From Balaenoptera acutorostrata (taxonomy: Eukaryota; Chordata; Mammalia; Artiodactyla; Balaenopteridae): a DNA stretch of 64,000 bases. The DNA lies in contig NC_080081.1 of NCBI RefSeq assembly GCF_949987535.1, positions 49,999,153-50,063,152 of the forward strand, read 5' to 3'. Positions 1 through 12,320 of this stretch are shown here, piece by piece; position 1 is the first letter of the stretch; each line of letters begins with the position of its first letter. Below the pieces are notes generated by a model. It was not told where the DNA came from and ran no database searches. It was given only the letters and a program-made list of their open reading frames with translations. Position numbers and translations under genes: made by a program.

Positions 1-3000
1 GAAAGGGCAAAATTAGAAAAAAAACACTATGTAAATTATGAATTCTACCTCTACTATTACTCTGCACGTTTTCATACAACGTCAGAAATAACATTTGTAA
101 ATCTACTGCATTCTTTTTTGTCCGTATTCCCCTTGAATTCTAAAGATTCAATATTTCAGCTTTATCTTTCTTGAAATTTCCCTCTTTTATTGGTTTCTGG
201 AAAAAATGCATTCTCATGAGTTTCAACTTACTACTTCTTTCTTCTTCAATCCATTGTGTGACAAATGCCCTCTTGCTTCACACATAACTTCATACCCTGT
301 TCCCTGCAGTACACATTCAGGTCCAACCACCAAAACAGAGCTTTCTCTGGTGGGTGGAGCTCCCTTTACCACCTGCGAATAGGCCAGAAGTGGAAGGAAA
401 TTATCCTTTGGGAGAAGTCCTCTTCTATCAATACTCTAACTCTGCAGTCTGTAAATATGTTTTTCTCACAGTGGAGATAACACTAGGGAGCATGTTTTAC
501 ACATGACGGACACCAAAATATGCCAGCCTGATCAAACTTCAGTTTTTCATTGGAAACTGTACCTAGCAATTTAACTTAAGTGGCAATTTACCAGGTAACA
601 TATCCTGCATTGTTGTATCCGGTTCCCTGTTTCACTTTCTCCTCCCCATCAGTCTTTTTTAAAGTACTCTTCCAAATAAGCTCCTTGAATTAGAGTCATC
701 TCCTCAGCGTCTGTTCATCAAGAAATCCAAACTAAGGTGCAACCCTCCAAGCTATTGTTCTCCAAACCAGTTTTTTTCCTTCATTCCCTAACTCTGTGTA
801 CACTATCATCATCCAAGTAGCTATCAAGATAGAAAAGTAGCTGTCATAAATTATTTCTCTATCTCCCTTTCTCCCACATAAATTTCATAAATCTATGCCT
901 ACACTCAGTGACTACTGCCATATCATTAGATCATATCAAACCAACTTTGACTCAGATTGTTAAATCAACCTTTGTCCCTTTTATTGGTTTTGTCCCCTTA
1001 ATAGTTGTTCTCCACATAGCAGATTAAATAACCCCACTTAAATGATAAGTTAAATATGTTACCAAAATATCATTTTTTCCATTGTTCTTAGGAAAAGTAA
1101 AACTCCTACTACCTTCATATCCTGGCTCTAATGTATCATTCCAGCCTCATTTCATTCCACTCATTCTTTGGATTATGTGTTTCAATGTTACTGAATTAAC
1201 AGAAGCTAAGTAATCTTTGAAATGGGAAATTTAAACTGGTGGAAGAAAGGATAATTGTAAGTATAAAGCCCTGTGGGAATAGACCAATAAGGGATTAATA
1301 ATAATAAACAATAACTGTGTTTAGAAAAAAAAATCTTTTAGAGACATAGGAAGAAAGAATATATATTTGTAAGTGTGGATATGTGTATGATGATAGGTCT
1401 TTATAATGTACAGTCACTGGTTTACTATAGAGATTATCTGAAGAATTATCTTCAGCAAACACTGACTGTGTGTTGTGAATAGAAAAAACAATTGACATTG
1501 AAAAATGAAAGCAGGTACAAATTGTGTTGCCCTTATATGAAATAAAAATAGAGATGATTGTGGTATGCTCACAATACAAACTAAATTCCCTGAGAAGTGA
1601 CCATATAGAGATCCTATAATACTATTTAGCAAATGCAGTCTACTCTATCAGTTTTTGTTTTATTATTTATGTGGACTTTTTCATCAAAATGTCAGTAATT
1701 AAATTAACCTTGTAAGTTACAAATCAAGACATGTCCTTGTATGACTTTATAGCTCTTGTGTTTGAGGGGGAAATAGAATGTAGTTCAATAAAAGAGGAAA
1801 GGTGCAAATGGAGATAGTATGTACCCAGTGTTGTGAAATTTGTCTTTTTCTTCATAGGAAGGGGCATGTCCCTTCATAGATATCATGTGTTTTCTCAACA
1901 GTTTCTATTAACAAAACATACAATTAAAAGATTTATCTCTTGTTTAATGTTGTCTCCAGAAAATAGTAATAGTTTTCCAGGAAGATTAAAATGAGGACCA
2001 TGAGGAAATGATTGTGGAGGGAAAGACTGTGTACGAAAAAATGCCATGTCATGACTAAGCATTTTGTGGATTATCTCCTCAGAGATAATAATATTAATAT
2101 TAACATGTATTTATCAATTATTGTATTCATTTACTAATGTTAGTCGTAGGCTAGACAATAAACATATAAAAGTGAAAGAAAAATGCTTAGGAGGCAAGTA
2201 AATATCAGATATGCAAAGAGACAATTGTAAAACACCATGAAAATTGTTATTATTTAATTTTATATGCAAGATAAAGAATCTGAGGTAAGGATTGCATACA
2301 AAAATGTCAATCTTGTAAGTAAATCATCAGCTTCAGAAATATGAATTCACTGAGAGCTATTGAAATAAAAGTAAGGGAAATGTGTTAAGTCATTTCCTTG
2401 AACTTATATGGATAAAACAGTAGATTTAGTGTTTTTATTTTTCTTTTTTAATTTTATCAGCTTGTGTCATATATATTTACTTTAATGACAAAGATATTTT
2501 AAACCAGCAAACAAGGTGTGAACTAAACTAGTTAAAATTATAAATTAGCATATTAAACAAATCAAATGAAAATGTAAGCATTTATTATTAAACTCAGTGG
2601 AATAATATAGATGAGCTTGAGGATAGAGATGGGATTCTAACATTTACACCAAAGAAAATCACTACCATTATCAAATAGAATAAGGCATGAATGAAATTTT
2701 AGTTTCCAATCTCACACTGATCTACTTATTCTGCATATGTTTGTATTCTTTTGTGTCTTCCATTTTTGCTCATTATTTCCTCTTCATTCTATAAAATGTC
2801 TTGTACCTACCTTTACATTATTGATCTAAATATAAGAACCAATAGTGAATTCCCATTCAAAGATCTTGGAAAAAAATCACAGGAGAGAAAATATAAATCA
2901 ACTGAGTAATACTTTGTTTTCTCCTGAATTTTTATTATCAGACATAAAAATAAACATTCAATTAAAAAATAAGCCATGAAGTAAGACATGCAGTACAATT

Positions 3001-3917
3001 GATTCCACAAATATACCTAAACAGCATTATAAAATGGTATATGTAAATCTTGCTGTTATGTGAGGAGAACATGGAAAAAATAATAAGCCACTTTAAAAAA
3101 ACCCTATAATTATTAGTAATACAGATTTATAACTAGGAGACTTAACATTTATTACCTATGTTTCTGTATTTAGAAATAAATAAAAAGTAAAACAGTGAAA
3201 ACATTTGTTAACATGGGTAGTAAATGGTAGGTTATGTCTTTTTTTCTACTTAACTTTTTTTTATTATTCTACAAGATTTTTAAAATTCAGGATCTAATGA
3301 TAGTTCACATTGTTTTCAATCACCCGACACACTGTTCTGCTTTTTAATCGTCTGAAAAAGATGACTAACATTTTGCAACTCACACATCTTTTGATGCTGG
3401 TCCCTAAAGACAATCAAAGTTAGAAGTGAAGAAATGTTACTTTTGACTCTGGCCAGAACTCCAGTAAAGAGCTTTGTCCGATCAATACAGACCCTATTAA
3501 TTCTGATCCTAGACTGATGATTGTTGCTCCCTCCCCAGAGTTAAATTACTTTGAAACAGCACAAAAACTACTCAGAAGGGTTAGTCAGAAACCATACAAA
3601 ATGTTTTCTTCCTAACAGTCCAGTTATCACTGAGTTGCACAGAAGGAAAGGTTGAGAATATGGTTTTATAGTGTATATTTCATGCTATAGGCACCTCCTA
3701 AAGTGCTTTGTAATGGAGCTAAATATCAGTCTGGGTAATTCTGAAGTTGTTAGGTGAGTGCTCTACAAGAGCTGTCCTTGGGATATTACAGCGCTTATTG
3801 TTGATAGGTAGAACTTTAGCTAGGACCGCAAGGACATTTTTTATACTTTTCTAGAAAGATGCTTGATTCTCATTTTTTTCCATTTCAACTGGAAAGGTCA
3901 CAAACTCAGTCACAAGC
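1..3917. other. AT-rich intergenic or intronic DNA, no gene seen
   Basis: No open frame here looks like a real protein. The longest frames are short, lack family motifs, and lie in AT-rich DNA with frequent homopolymers. A stretch near 1,105-1,165 vaguely resembles the middle of an L2 element but is too short to call. The part around 3,280-3,800 is less AT-biased and shows no repeat signature that I recognise, so it is probably unique sequence. No promoter, CpG cluster or RNA gene was seen. Confidence 0.6.
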
Positions 3918-4702
3918 TCAGTTTTTTAAATGATGAAAATGTATTAAGTGCCTACAATGGGCCCGTTAAATACAGGACATACACATATAAATGAAAAATG
4001 GTTACGTCCTCCAGGTGCTCATCATCTGGTCAGTTTGGCTGCGCTATAAGCATATAGTTATAATCAGCTGTGAAAATTAGAGATTGTCATAACTTAATGG
4101 AGAATAAATGTGGAAGCCTATATTGATGGTGTGCTATTTACAAAGCAGCAAAGGAGACATGAAACTGGAATTTGACTTTGAAGTGTTTATCAGATTTGTC
4201 CACTAGATTTACCAAAATTGAAGAGACATCATAGCAAAAAAAAGACAAAGGACTCATAATGTAAAATATATATATTTCATGACACACGTGAGAAAACTGC
4301 CATTAATTCAGTGTGGCTATATATTTGGACGAGAAAATATAGAAAAGAAAACAGAAAATAATTTAGTCTATGTTATGGAGAGTACTTTGAATTTCTTCAA
4401 AAATTTTTAAGAAAAAATAAAAGATTTGAAACAGGAAAGTGACAGTTAAATCCGGTATTTTTGAGTGAAAATTTTAGCAGCAATATGATGGATGGATTGA
4501 AAAGAAGTGTTAATAAAATCAGAGAGAGCCTAAGACAATCATGTTGAGACAATTAGTGAGAAATAAGAATTTGTTAAAGAGGTTGAGAATGGCTGATAGA
4601 AGACTTATGTGAGGGAAGCTTTAGACACAGAAAGAATGTAACTTATAATTTTAGAACTCATGTACTTGGATTTTTTTTTTTCTTTAAGAAAGTAAACAGA
4701 TT

Positions 4703-4838
4703 AATAAATAATGCTGCATAGCACAGGGAGATCAGCTCGGTGCTTTGTGACCACCTAGAGGCATGGGATAGGGAGGATGGGAGGGAGACACAAGAGGGAG
4801 GAGATATGGGGATATATGTATATCTATCTATCTATCTA

Positions 4839-4869
<31 letters not shown>

Positions 4870-5002
4870 ATATATATATATATATATATCTGATTAACTT
4901 TGTTATAAAGCAGAAAGTAATACACCATTGTAAAGCAATTATACTCCAATAAAGATGTTAAAAATAAAATAAACTAAACTAACTAAATAAATAAATAATG
5001 CT
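4703..5002 (+). mobile_element. 5'-truncated L1 3' end with 13-bp target-site duplication
   Basis: This is the last ~270 bp of a cetartiodactyl L1 3' UTR. It opens at the segment reading GCATAGCACAGGGAGATCAG and ends at the tail signal TATACTCCAATAAAGATG followed by an A-rich tail. The flanking duplication AATAAATAATGCT is exact at 4,703-4,715 and 4,990-5,002, so the insert proper is 4,716-4,989. The 3'-UTR stretch that normally reads 'gtatatgtatagctg' has expanded into a TATC/TA microsatellite. It contains no coding sequence. Confidence 0.92.
4819..4890 (+). repeat. Compound (TATC)n/(TA)n microsatellite inside an L1 tail
   Basis: About a dozen TATC units with interruptions are followed by roughly ten TA units. 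The tract grew from the short TATATGTATA motif of the L1 3' UTR, because the flanks on both sides are ordinary L1 3' UTR. An open frame crosses it and would encode a Tyr/Ile/Leu-rich string; that is a by-product of the repeat, not a gene. Confidence 0.93.
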
Positions 5003-5250
5003 CTTAAGATAGGAAAGGCAAAACCAGGAATGGATTTGGGGAAAGAAATTGAGTAGGATTGGTCAATTTGAAGTGGTGATTACCTGCAGGGCATTCTTGT
5101 AGCAATTTGTTCTGCTTTACTTATATTCTGCCTAAACTCATTTACTGGAGATAGGACAAAGGTCAAGACCAGGAATGAAGCTTTAGATGATATAAGTATA
5201 GATAGGATTGAATTTTGCAAGAGAAAATGAAATCCCCTTTCAACAGGAAA

Positions 5251-6998
5251 ACAAGAACATAAAATGACAAAGAACAGAAATATGGGGAACCTGAAACTTT
5301 TAGGATTTAACAGAAGAACATAAGTTTATATGTATAAAGAGTGTCTTCATTAGCGATTTAAGAAGGAAGAGATCCAGAAGACCCTGTTCCAGATACAAAG
5401 AAAAGAAGTTTTGTAAGAAGATAACTTATACCTTGTCTCTGTTCCATGAGCCCATTGTGAGAACACCTTCAAGGTGTCAAAGTCAAACCCTCCAAACTTG
5501 ACTCTCTCTAGTTATGTCTCCTTCAAATTTTCCACCTCGTAAATTTACATATTTGGGAAAATGTGTTTATCTTGTATCAGACATTACTTCTGCAACATAA
5601 ATACTTAAAATCCTTACAGGTTTGTAATTTGTATCCTATTCATGATCTTCAGCATTTAAATGTCAATTAATGCATCTTCAAAAGTCAGAGAAGGATTTCA
5701 TTCAGTTTGTATCAGTGAGCTGGGGTAGCTGAAAAAATAAGCAAGCTCTCTTAATGTTCCCCCCTTGGGCTGGGCACTCCTTTTCGCTTCCACCTGTGCT
5801 GTGTGCCAACTGCTCTCTCTTTATGTGGAAGACAGGTAACAAATAACGTGCACTGATGATAACTTCTAAGATTCATATAGAATGTGTTGCAGAATGTGTT
5901 TGTATATATTTATGGCCTGCTTTATAGAATAATGTAAAATTAAAATAATTCAGACCAATTTTTTCACATAACTGACTTGTTTATTTCAAGATAACCATTT
6001 TAAATGTGAAAACTCATTTTTAAAAAAGCCTTTCAGAATAGGCAAAAAGAAAAAAAAAAAAAAGTGATGATGTTTTTATATCCAGAGTATATTTGTCCCA
6101 GAGAGAATATAGGCATTATTTCATCATTCAATTTATTTACTTGTAGTTGATTTTCTTGAGACATATATTGACTTAATTTGAACAGATGGATTAATGTTTT
6201 AGATACGACATTTAGCCACAAGCTATTTTGTAGTTAGGTTCTTTTCAGAGCTAGTCACAGTATCCCATCGATCCATATACAGAATTGCCCATTCAAATCA
6301 ATGATGCATTCTTAATGAAAATATATGGTGAGAAGCAAAAATTACTTTGATATGGGCTTTATAAACTAAAATATCTCACATTTTGTTTAACTTACATAGT
6401 TGGGAGGACTATCTACCTTTTTTGTAATACTAAACAGAAATAGATAGCTGGCTGACTAAAGCAGCATCAACACAGCTTATTCAGTATTTCTTTAGTTAGT
6501 TTTTCTGCCTTTTTCAAATGGGGACGGATAGTAAAATGTTCATTAGTGACAATTTTTCACACTGTTCTTCCTTCTTTGAATTAATTTTTGTAAGGGAATT
6601 CAGAGTTTAGACATGATTTACAAAAAAAAAGTAGTTTAACATGCTTAAAAATATTAGAGAATTTCAAGTGAGTACACAAAGTAAAGCAAAATAATAAGCA
6701 AAAACATTATAAACTCTCAGTCAGTAATGTAGGTGGTTATTTAATGAGGCCAATTCTTAAATGTATCAGATGTCGTTAAATTATAGAAACACTGCAGAGA
6801 GTTAACACATAAAGGTAGTCATAGTTACAAGAGTGGAGCGATGTCTCTTTTTAACTGCCTCTCCTTACCTTTTCCCAATCTCTTTTTTTTTTCAATAACA
6901 TTTAAACTCTACTTAATTCGATCTTCATATTTAACAGTAAGACTGAAACAATTGTCAAAACAAAAAATTATACGACCAAATAAAAATGATTTTCATTG

Positions 6999-6999
<1 letters not shown>
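5251..6999. other. AT-rich DNA, no gene or repeat recognised
   Basis: No credible coding frame, RNA gene or dispersed repeat was recognised. There is an A-run near 6,048-6,063. Around 5,700-5,850 the composition is more balanced (pyrimidine-rich, CCCCCCTTGGGC-like), but I see no family signature. Confidence 0.5.

Positions 7000-7044
<45 letters not shown>
7000..7044. repeat. (TA)n microsatellite
   Basis: About 22 uninterrupted AT dinucleotides, ended by GGCATATATAATG. Such tracts are self-complementary, can extrude hairpins, and are usually length-polymorphic. Confidence 0.97.
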
Positions 7045-7049
<5 letters not shown>

Positions 7050-7890
7050 ATATAATGATAAGCACGGGAGATGGGCACTGAATAAGATTCATGATTCCTT
7101 TTCATGACATTCATGGTACATATTCATAGAACTTAATTCCTTAAGAAAGTTCTCATATATGGTTTATATATATAGACTACTAAATGATACATTGACCAGC
7201 ATATTAAACATTTATATTATAATTCAAATGTGGTCTCATGTGGCCTTTCCTTGTAGCCAATGGGGAGTATAATTGCATATCCCCCAAAAGGCAAATCTAT
7301 TGGTGAATTAATGTGGTCAATTAACTATATTTAGAAAATACAATCTATATTACAAAAAACAGACTGCTTATATGTCAGACAATATTTTATAAATATTATT
7401 TCTAGTAATCAAATTTTTTGATAGAGTGGATTTCTTGACTAGGTAAAACTATACTGTCAATGAGGTGATAAAATATATTGTTGTTCAAAGACAGACTCAC
7501 ATGCTTAAGACGAAAGATGACCAGGTTGTAAGGAATCTGTAGTAATTCCCAGTGAAAATTGGAGGGTCTAACTTGGATATTCAATTTCTTAAAAGACAGA
7601 GATATGGTCAAGCAAACCCAAATCTTTCTTTAGGGAGCAGTTTTGAATCTACTGAAACATATGAATACATTTACTATGGTATCCAAGCCCATGAGATGAA
7701 CTTATGGCAAAACATACTCATGGATAACTGCACTGATTTGTCAGTTATATGTAGTTATTTGAACTAAAGAAATACAACTTGGAAACTGATTGCTAAATAT
7801 AATTTGACTAGTTTTGCAAATTAGTCTTTCTGACAATAGTTTGTTTCTAGTATTAATTGTCAACTGAGATCAACAACGTTTCTTGAATTC
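7045..7890. other. AT-rich DNA, no gene seen
   Basis: There is a short chance frame around 7,552-7,767 but no family motif, promoter or repeat that I can name. Confidence 0.5.
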
Positions 7891-8284
7891 AAGAATGATC
7901 TTCATAAATTGGGACATTTGTAGCGACGTGGTTGGATCTAGAGACTGTCATACAGAGTGAAGTAAGTCAGGAAGAGAAAAACCAGTATCATATATTAACA
8001 AATATATGTGGAACCTAGAAAAATGGTACAGATGAACTGGTTTGCAGGGCAGAATAGAGACACAGGTGTAAAGAACAAACATATGGACACCAAGTGGGGA
8101 AGTGGTGGTGGTGGTGGTGGTAGTGGTGGGATGAACTGGGAGATTGGGATTGACATATATACACTAATATGTATAAAATGGATAATTAATAAGAACCTGC
8201 TGTATAAAAAATAAGTTAAAATTTAAAAATTAATTTAAAAATAAAAATAAAACTGCAAAAAAAAGAAAAAAGAATCATCTTCAT
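7891..8284 (+). mobile_element. 5'-truncated L1 3' end (GGT-rich 3'-UTR type)
   Basis: The insert (7,906-8,269) starts in the last part of ORF2, just before GACTGTCATACAGAGTGAAG, and runs through the 3' UTR to an A-rich tail. The 3' UTR has a (GGT)n run near 8,103-8,130, then the signature GATTGGGATTGACATATATA and AAGAACCTGCTGTATAAAAA. It is the same 3'-UTR class as the full-length L1 at 56.6-63.0 kb. Target-site duplications AAGAATGATCTTCAT (7,891-7,905) and AAGAATCATCTTCAT (8,270-8,284) differ at one base. Confidence 0.93.
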
Positions 8285-8334
8285 GGTATAATTTTAGAAA
8301 TATTCTGAAATGTCCAAAATAAATATATAATAAA

Positions 8335-8630
8335 TATTTATGCTTATTGGTATATAAATATGGTAGAATAACATGTAGTTATTAAAATAATGTTATGGAA
8401 TTATTTCGCTCACAAATGTTTTACTATATATTGTCAATTGAAAATGCTAGTTACATGAAGTGCATTAGCGATGTACTGTTTCAGCCTGTAAAGTTATGTT
8501 GGAAAAAACAAAACACTGTCTCACTGTTTGTGGGCCTATATTAACTCTGGTTCCTCTGGGTGATAAGGATAAACATCATTTCTTACTTTTCTGTATTCTT
8601 AACTTTTTAAAAATAATTAACATCAAGTAC
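8335..8630 (+). mobile_element. Degraded old L1 3' end (mammalian L1M type)
   Basis: The order of segments matches the end of old L1s: 'acatgtagttattaaaataatg' resembles the ORF2 end AATACTATGCAGCTATTAAA, followed by a stretch resembling GTTGCCTCTGGG and a pyrimidine-rich end at CTTTTTAAAAA. Divergence is high, so the boundaries are approximate. A short open frame through it (8,496-8,750) looks like chance. Confidence 0.4.
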
Positions 8631-10885
8631 TTTAATATTCTTAAAATAATCAAATTATCAGAGTCAATGTCTAAACTATACCTCTTTTGTTATGATATCT
8701 CTGAAACACTCATCAATTTTTATCTATGGAATTTTCAACATAATAACTGAAAAAAATTAATATTCAAAGAAACATAAAAGAAAAATTTTGATGTTAGAGA
8801 TGTTAGATTAAACAAACATATTTAGCTCTCTTCCCTCCTGAAACTGCCCTAAAATTATAATAAATATTTTTTTTAAAAGTAGCATTTTTAAAAAGTAGAT
8901 ATATATTTAAAAGAGATTAAAAAAATAAATAAAAGAGATTGAGAATGGAATAGGGAACAGTAACAGCAAGAGTATAAAGCAGTGTAACTTATTTAGGAGA
9001 CCCAGGAATGCTTAATCCTTAGGCTGCTGTAAGAAAAAACATGAAACTACATAAATTGTATCATAGAAGGCCCCCTGCAATAAAAAAAAAAGCTTAGTAA
9101 TGGGTAATACCAGTGCCCACTGAATTAAAGACTTTTTTAAGAATCCCTGAATCTTTTTTCCATGCAGCATTGTTCACTGCCTTCTCTCCTCCCAGGTAAA
9201 AGACATTTAAACTCTAGAGAAGGTAAGAGAAAAAAATGCAGGGTGAATGAGGGGAAACACAAGGCAAAGGAGAGGACTGAGTACATTGTGATGTCAGAGG
9301 CTAAGACAGTGCTCTCACACTGGATGACATGGCCCCAAAGTTCTTTCCCCACTCATTTCTAGAGTGCTGGAATCCACCATCATACTCAGAAGTTAGGAGT
9401 CTAGAAGAAGTTTCTTTGGTGTACTAGAAAAGATATAAGGCTGTAGATGCAGGAGTCTGCCAAGAAAAGAACCTGACTAAGCCACCTTAAAAATAAGGCC
9501 ACAATTGACAAACCTGTACACCTACAAGTAACTTCCAAGCAGCTTTCTACTGACCACTCTTAAATATGAGTGGACAGCCAAGGATTGCCAGTCATATGTG
9601 AAAAACAGAAGAGATGAAATTATGGAGTAGAGAATTTGAGGTTGAATTAATGTTAAGTAGTATACAGAAAACTAAGCAAGCAAGCAAGCAGCGTATTACT
9701 TTCAGAGAAAATAAGAAAGTCAAAAAAAACAAACAAACATACTTTTGACATACAACATGTAAATGATGTTTAGATGGTCATAGGTTCTAAATTTTAATTA
9801 ATCAAAATTAATAAATAACTACATTTTAATGATAAGAAGACCTGAAAAACCTGTGCCAGTGGTAGAGTGGCTTAAGCAAACAAAGAAAAAGAAAAATATT
9901 TATTTTCCCAAAATAAAAGTTCAGAAATTATGTCTAAAATTGAAAAAAAATTATTAAAATAATTACAAGAATGTTATTTAGCAATGTGGATGTCCTACAA
10001 TAAGTTGCTAAAAGAGTTAATAGTGCCTGTTCTCTAGACATATACAAGTTGTGTAAATTTATTTGACTCTTTAAATCATATGCATAATTTGGATAATAAT
10101 GTAATTACATGTTAATTTAAGATATATCCATAGCCAAATGTGAATGATAAAATAGTGTGACTGAAGTTTGACATATTTCTAGGGTCAGTAGTATAGACTG
10201 CAATCCAAATAAATAAATAAACAAAAAAATTAACAGACTGATAAATAAAATAATTTGAGTTGTTAGAATCATAGCAGTAATACCTATTTGATAATAACTA
10301 ATGAACAATGTTGACAAATGTAGATTTTGAAGCCCAGTGAAGGAAAAATGATTTACCCAGTAAAACAGGAGAATACTGCCCAAAGGTAGATCTTAAATTT
10401 TATTAACCATAGCAACTAAAAAAAGGCACAATAGCATGCTTTTATTAAAGGGAATACATTCTGAAATGTCACACTATACAGTGTGATTGAGACACTAGCT
10501 GGGAAATTTACAGATTGAATTCAGCCTAAAAATTCTCTGTTGAGATAATCATCTTAAAGGGCTATTGTCAATGCATTCAGAATCATAAGCTCTCCATCTT
10601 GTCAATTTCACTGCATTCTAAAGATGCTTGACAACTTTCATTGCAATATACTGTGAACAATCTTTCAGTCCTGCAGCAACTCAGTTAGCGTTATCAACAA
10701 AGATGTGAAATGCTCTATAAAGGTAAACCAGATAAAGTGGATCAATATGGACTCTGGCAATATAAACCCTCTGGCACATGAGAAATGCCATTATGAAGCA
10801 GGCTCCATGGCTGATACTGTCCTACCAAACGGCTCTATATAAAATCTGCAAAAAAGACAATTTGGTAAAAATCCCTGCAGGTGTT
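8631..10885. other. AT-rich DNA, no gene recognised
   Basis: No dispersed repeat was recognised. The stretch 9,130-9,420 is less AT-rich and has overlapping 66-71 codon frames on both strands. Neither shows a domain or biased codon use, and overlapping frames on both strands argue against coding. Short (CAAG)n and (ACAA)n runs occur near 9,676 and 9,730. Confidence 0.45.
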
Positions 10886-11170
10886 TCAGAATTGAATAGA
10901 AATATTGCTGTCTGGGAGCCTCTCATGATGACCCTTTAATATGATTAATTCATATATAGGATGTTTCTTAGTCTTTCCTCCTGTTTTCCTAAATACTATT
11001 TGAGTTTCTACCTCTTCAGCTGTAACACAGTTATACACAGCAAAACTAGACTGTTTCAAATCTGTAGAGCAGCTCAAGGTTGTCCTCAGCACTTGTGACG
11101 TGCTTACTCCTCCATCCCACAGAGCTTCTACAGTGTTAATGTAGTCTTTCATTGAAAACTTATAACTCTG
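10886..11170 (-). other. Unidentified open frame (~92 codons) cut by a SINE; coding status doubtful
   Basis: On the minus strand about 92 codons stay open from the SINE edge (11,170) down to a stop at 10,886, with an in-frame MKDYINTVEALWDGG stretch near its beginning and EEVETQIVFRKTGG further on. Upstream it reads into the SINE, so the apparent start there belongs to the SINE, not to a gene. Composition is more protein-like than in other chance frames of the window, with mixed hydrophobic and charged residues. I recognise no family, and sequence beyond the SINE does not continue the frame clearly. It could be a processed pseudogene remnant, part of an old retroelement, or chance. Confidence 0.2.
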
Positions 11171-11499
11171 GGGCTTCCTTGGTGGCACAGTGGTTGAGAA
11201 TCTGCCTGCCAATGCAGGGGACACGGGTTCGGGCCCTGGTCTGGGAAGATCCCACATGCTGCAGAGCAACTAGGCCCGTGAGCCACAACTACTGAGCCTT
11301 CGCGTCTGGAGCCTGTGCTCCGCAACAAGAGAGGCCGCGACAGTGAGAGGCCCACGCACCGCGATGAAGAGTGGCCCCCGCTTGCCGCAGCTAGAGGAAG
11401 CCCTCGCACAGAAACGAAGACCCAACACAAACAAACAATAAATAATTAATTAATTAATTTTAAAAACTTAAAAAAAAAACCTAAAAACTTACAACTCTG
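11155..11499 (+). mobile_element. CHR-type SINE (tRNA-derived), copy 1
   Basis: The body (11,171-11,483) starts GGGCTTCCTTGGTGGCACAG and ends in an ACCCAACACAAAC/(ATTA)n tail. It keeps most of the tRNA-like head, but the A-box region reads TGGCACAGTGG and the B box is altered to GGTTCGGGCCC. The 16-bp duplications AAAACTTATAACTCTG (11,155-11,170) and AAAACTTACAACTCTG (11,484-11,499) differ at one base. This SINE is non-autonomous and uses L1 proteins. The family is typical of cetaceans and hippopotamus. Confidence 0.96.
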
Positions 11500-11856
11500 G
11501 ATTTTTCCAGTCTAGCATGAAATGATCTTAGATGTTGCCACTCTGTCCTAACAAATACAAAGTTAAAACAAATGGAAAAATAAACAACTCTTTTTAGATC
11601 TGTCAGAGAAGTTAAGACACAGGGCAAACCCCTGCCTCCAAAATTGGAGAGAAAGACAGATACAAAACTTGGCCAATTATGTCCAATAAAGCTGAAAAAA
11701 TAAAATAATAAAATGAGAACTTAAAAAAAAAAGAAAAATTTACCAATGCAAAAACCCATAAGTAGAAACCTCCATGAGAACCGGTGTTGAGGTAGGAAAA
11801 CCTAAATTCTAATTGACGAATTGCTGGAGCCTCAGAGTAAAAAACGCTGAGAGTTT
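11500..11856. other. Unassigned sequence, possibly an old L1 5'-end remnant
   Basis: Phrases such as 'gatctgtcagagaagttaag', 'acacagggcaaacccctgcc' and 'aaacctccatgagaaccggt' have the feel of an old L1 5' UTR, and similar text continues after the L1 insertion at 12,321. I cannot confirm this by eye. No coding frame is present. Confidence 0.25.
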
Positions 11857-12320
11857 AAAAATCCAGGACCTAGAGTTTGTCATACAGAGTGCAGTAAGTC
11901 AGAAAGAGAAAAACAAATACCATTTGCTAATGCATATATATGGAATCTAATAAAATGGTACTGATGAACCTCCTGGCAGGGCAGGAATAAAGACGCAGAA
12001 GTAGAGAATGGACTTGAGGACGCAGAGGGGGAAGGGGAGGCTGGGACAAAGTGAGAGAGTAGCAGTGACATATATACACTACCAAAAGTAAAATGGATGG
12101 CTAGTGGGAAACTGCTGCATAGCACAGGGAGATCAGCTTGGTGCTTTGTGACCACATAGAGGGGTGGGATAGGCATGGTGGGAGTGGGAGGGAGGCTCAA
12201 GAGGGAGGGGATATGGGAATATATGTATACATATAGCTGATTCACTTTGTTGTACAGCAGAAACTAACACAACATTGTAAAGCAATTATACTCCAATAAA
12301 GTTGTAAAAAAAAATCCAGG
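11857..12320 (+). mobile_element. 5'-truncated L1 3' end (GGGAGATCAGC 3'-UTR type)
   Basis: The insert (11,868-12,309) begins in the ORF2 C-terminal region (GACCTAGAG...GTCATACAGAGTG) and includes the full 3' UTR: AGACGCAGAAGTAGAGAATG, GACATATATACACTACC, AGCACAGGGAGATCAGCTTG, and the tail signal ATTATACTCCAATAAAGTTG. Target-site duplication AAAAATCCAGG is at 11,857-11,867 and 12,310-12,320. It is the same subfamily as the copies at 4.7, 34.6, 36.2 and 63.6 kb. Confidence 0.94.

Larger units (their letters stand above)
3918..5250 (+). repeat. Candidate ancient mammalian interspersed repeat, split by an L1 tail
   Basis: The stretch starting around ATTAAGTGCCTACAATGGGC, followed by text resembling 'gcagcaatatgatggatgga', recalls a widespread old mammalian repeat whose name I cannot fix by eye. 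The similarity is weak and patchy. Sequence on either side of the L1 fragment at 4,716-4,989 seems to belong to the same element, so the L1 would have landed inside it. It could instead be unique DNA with chance resemblance. A RepeatMasker run would settle the name and extent. Confidence 0.35.

Noticed and set aside
8008..8214. Frame with a poly-Gly stretch
   Set aside because: It is the L1 3' UTR (GGT)n run read in one frame; sibling copies show it is non-coding.
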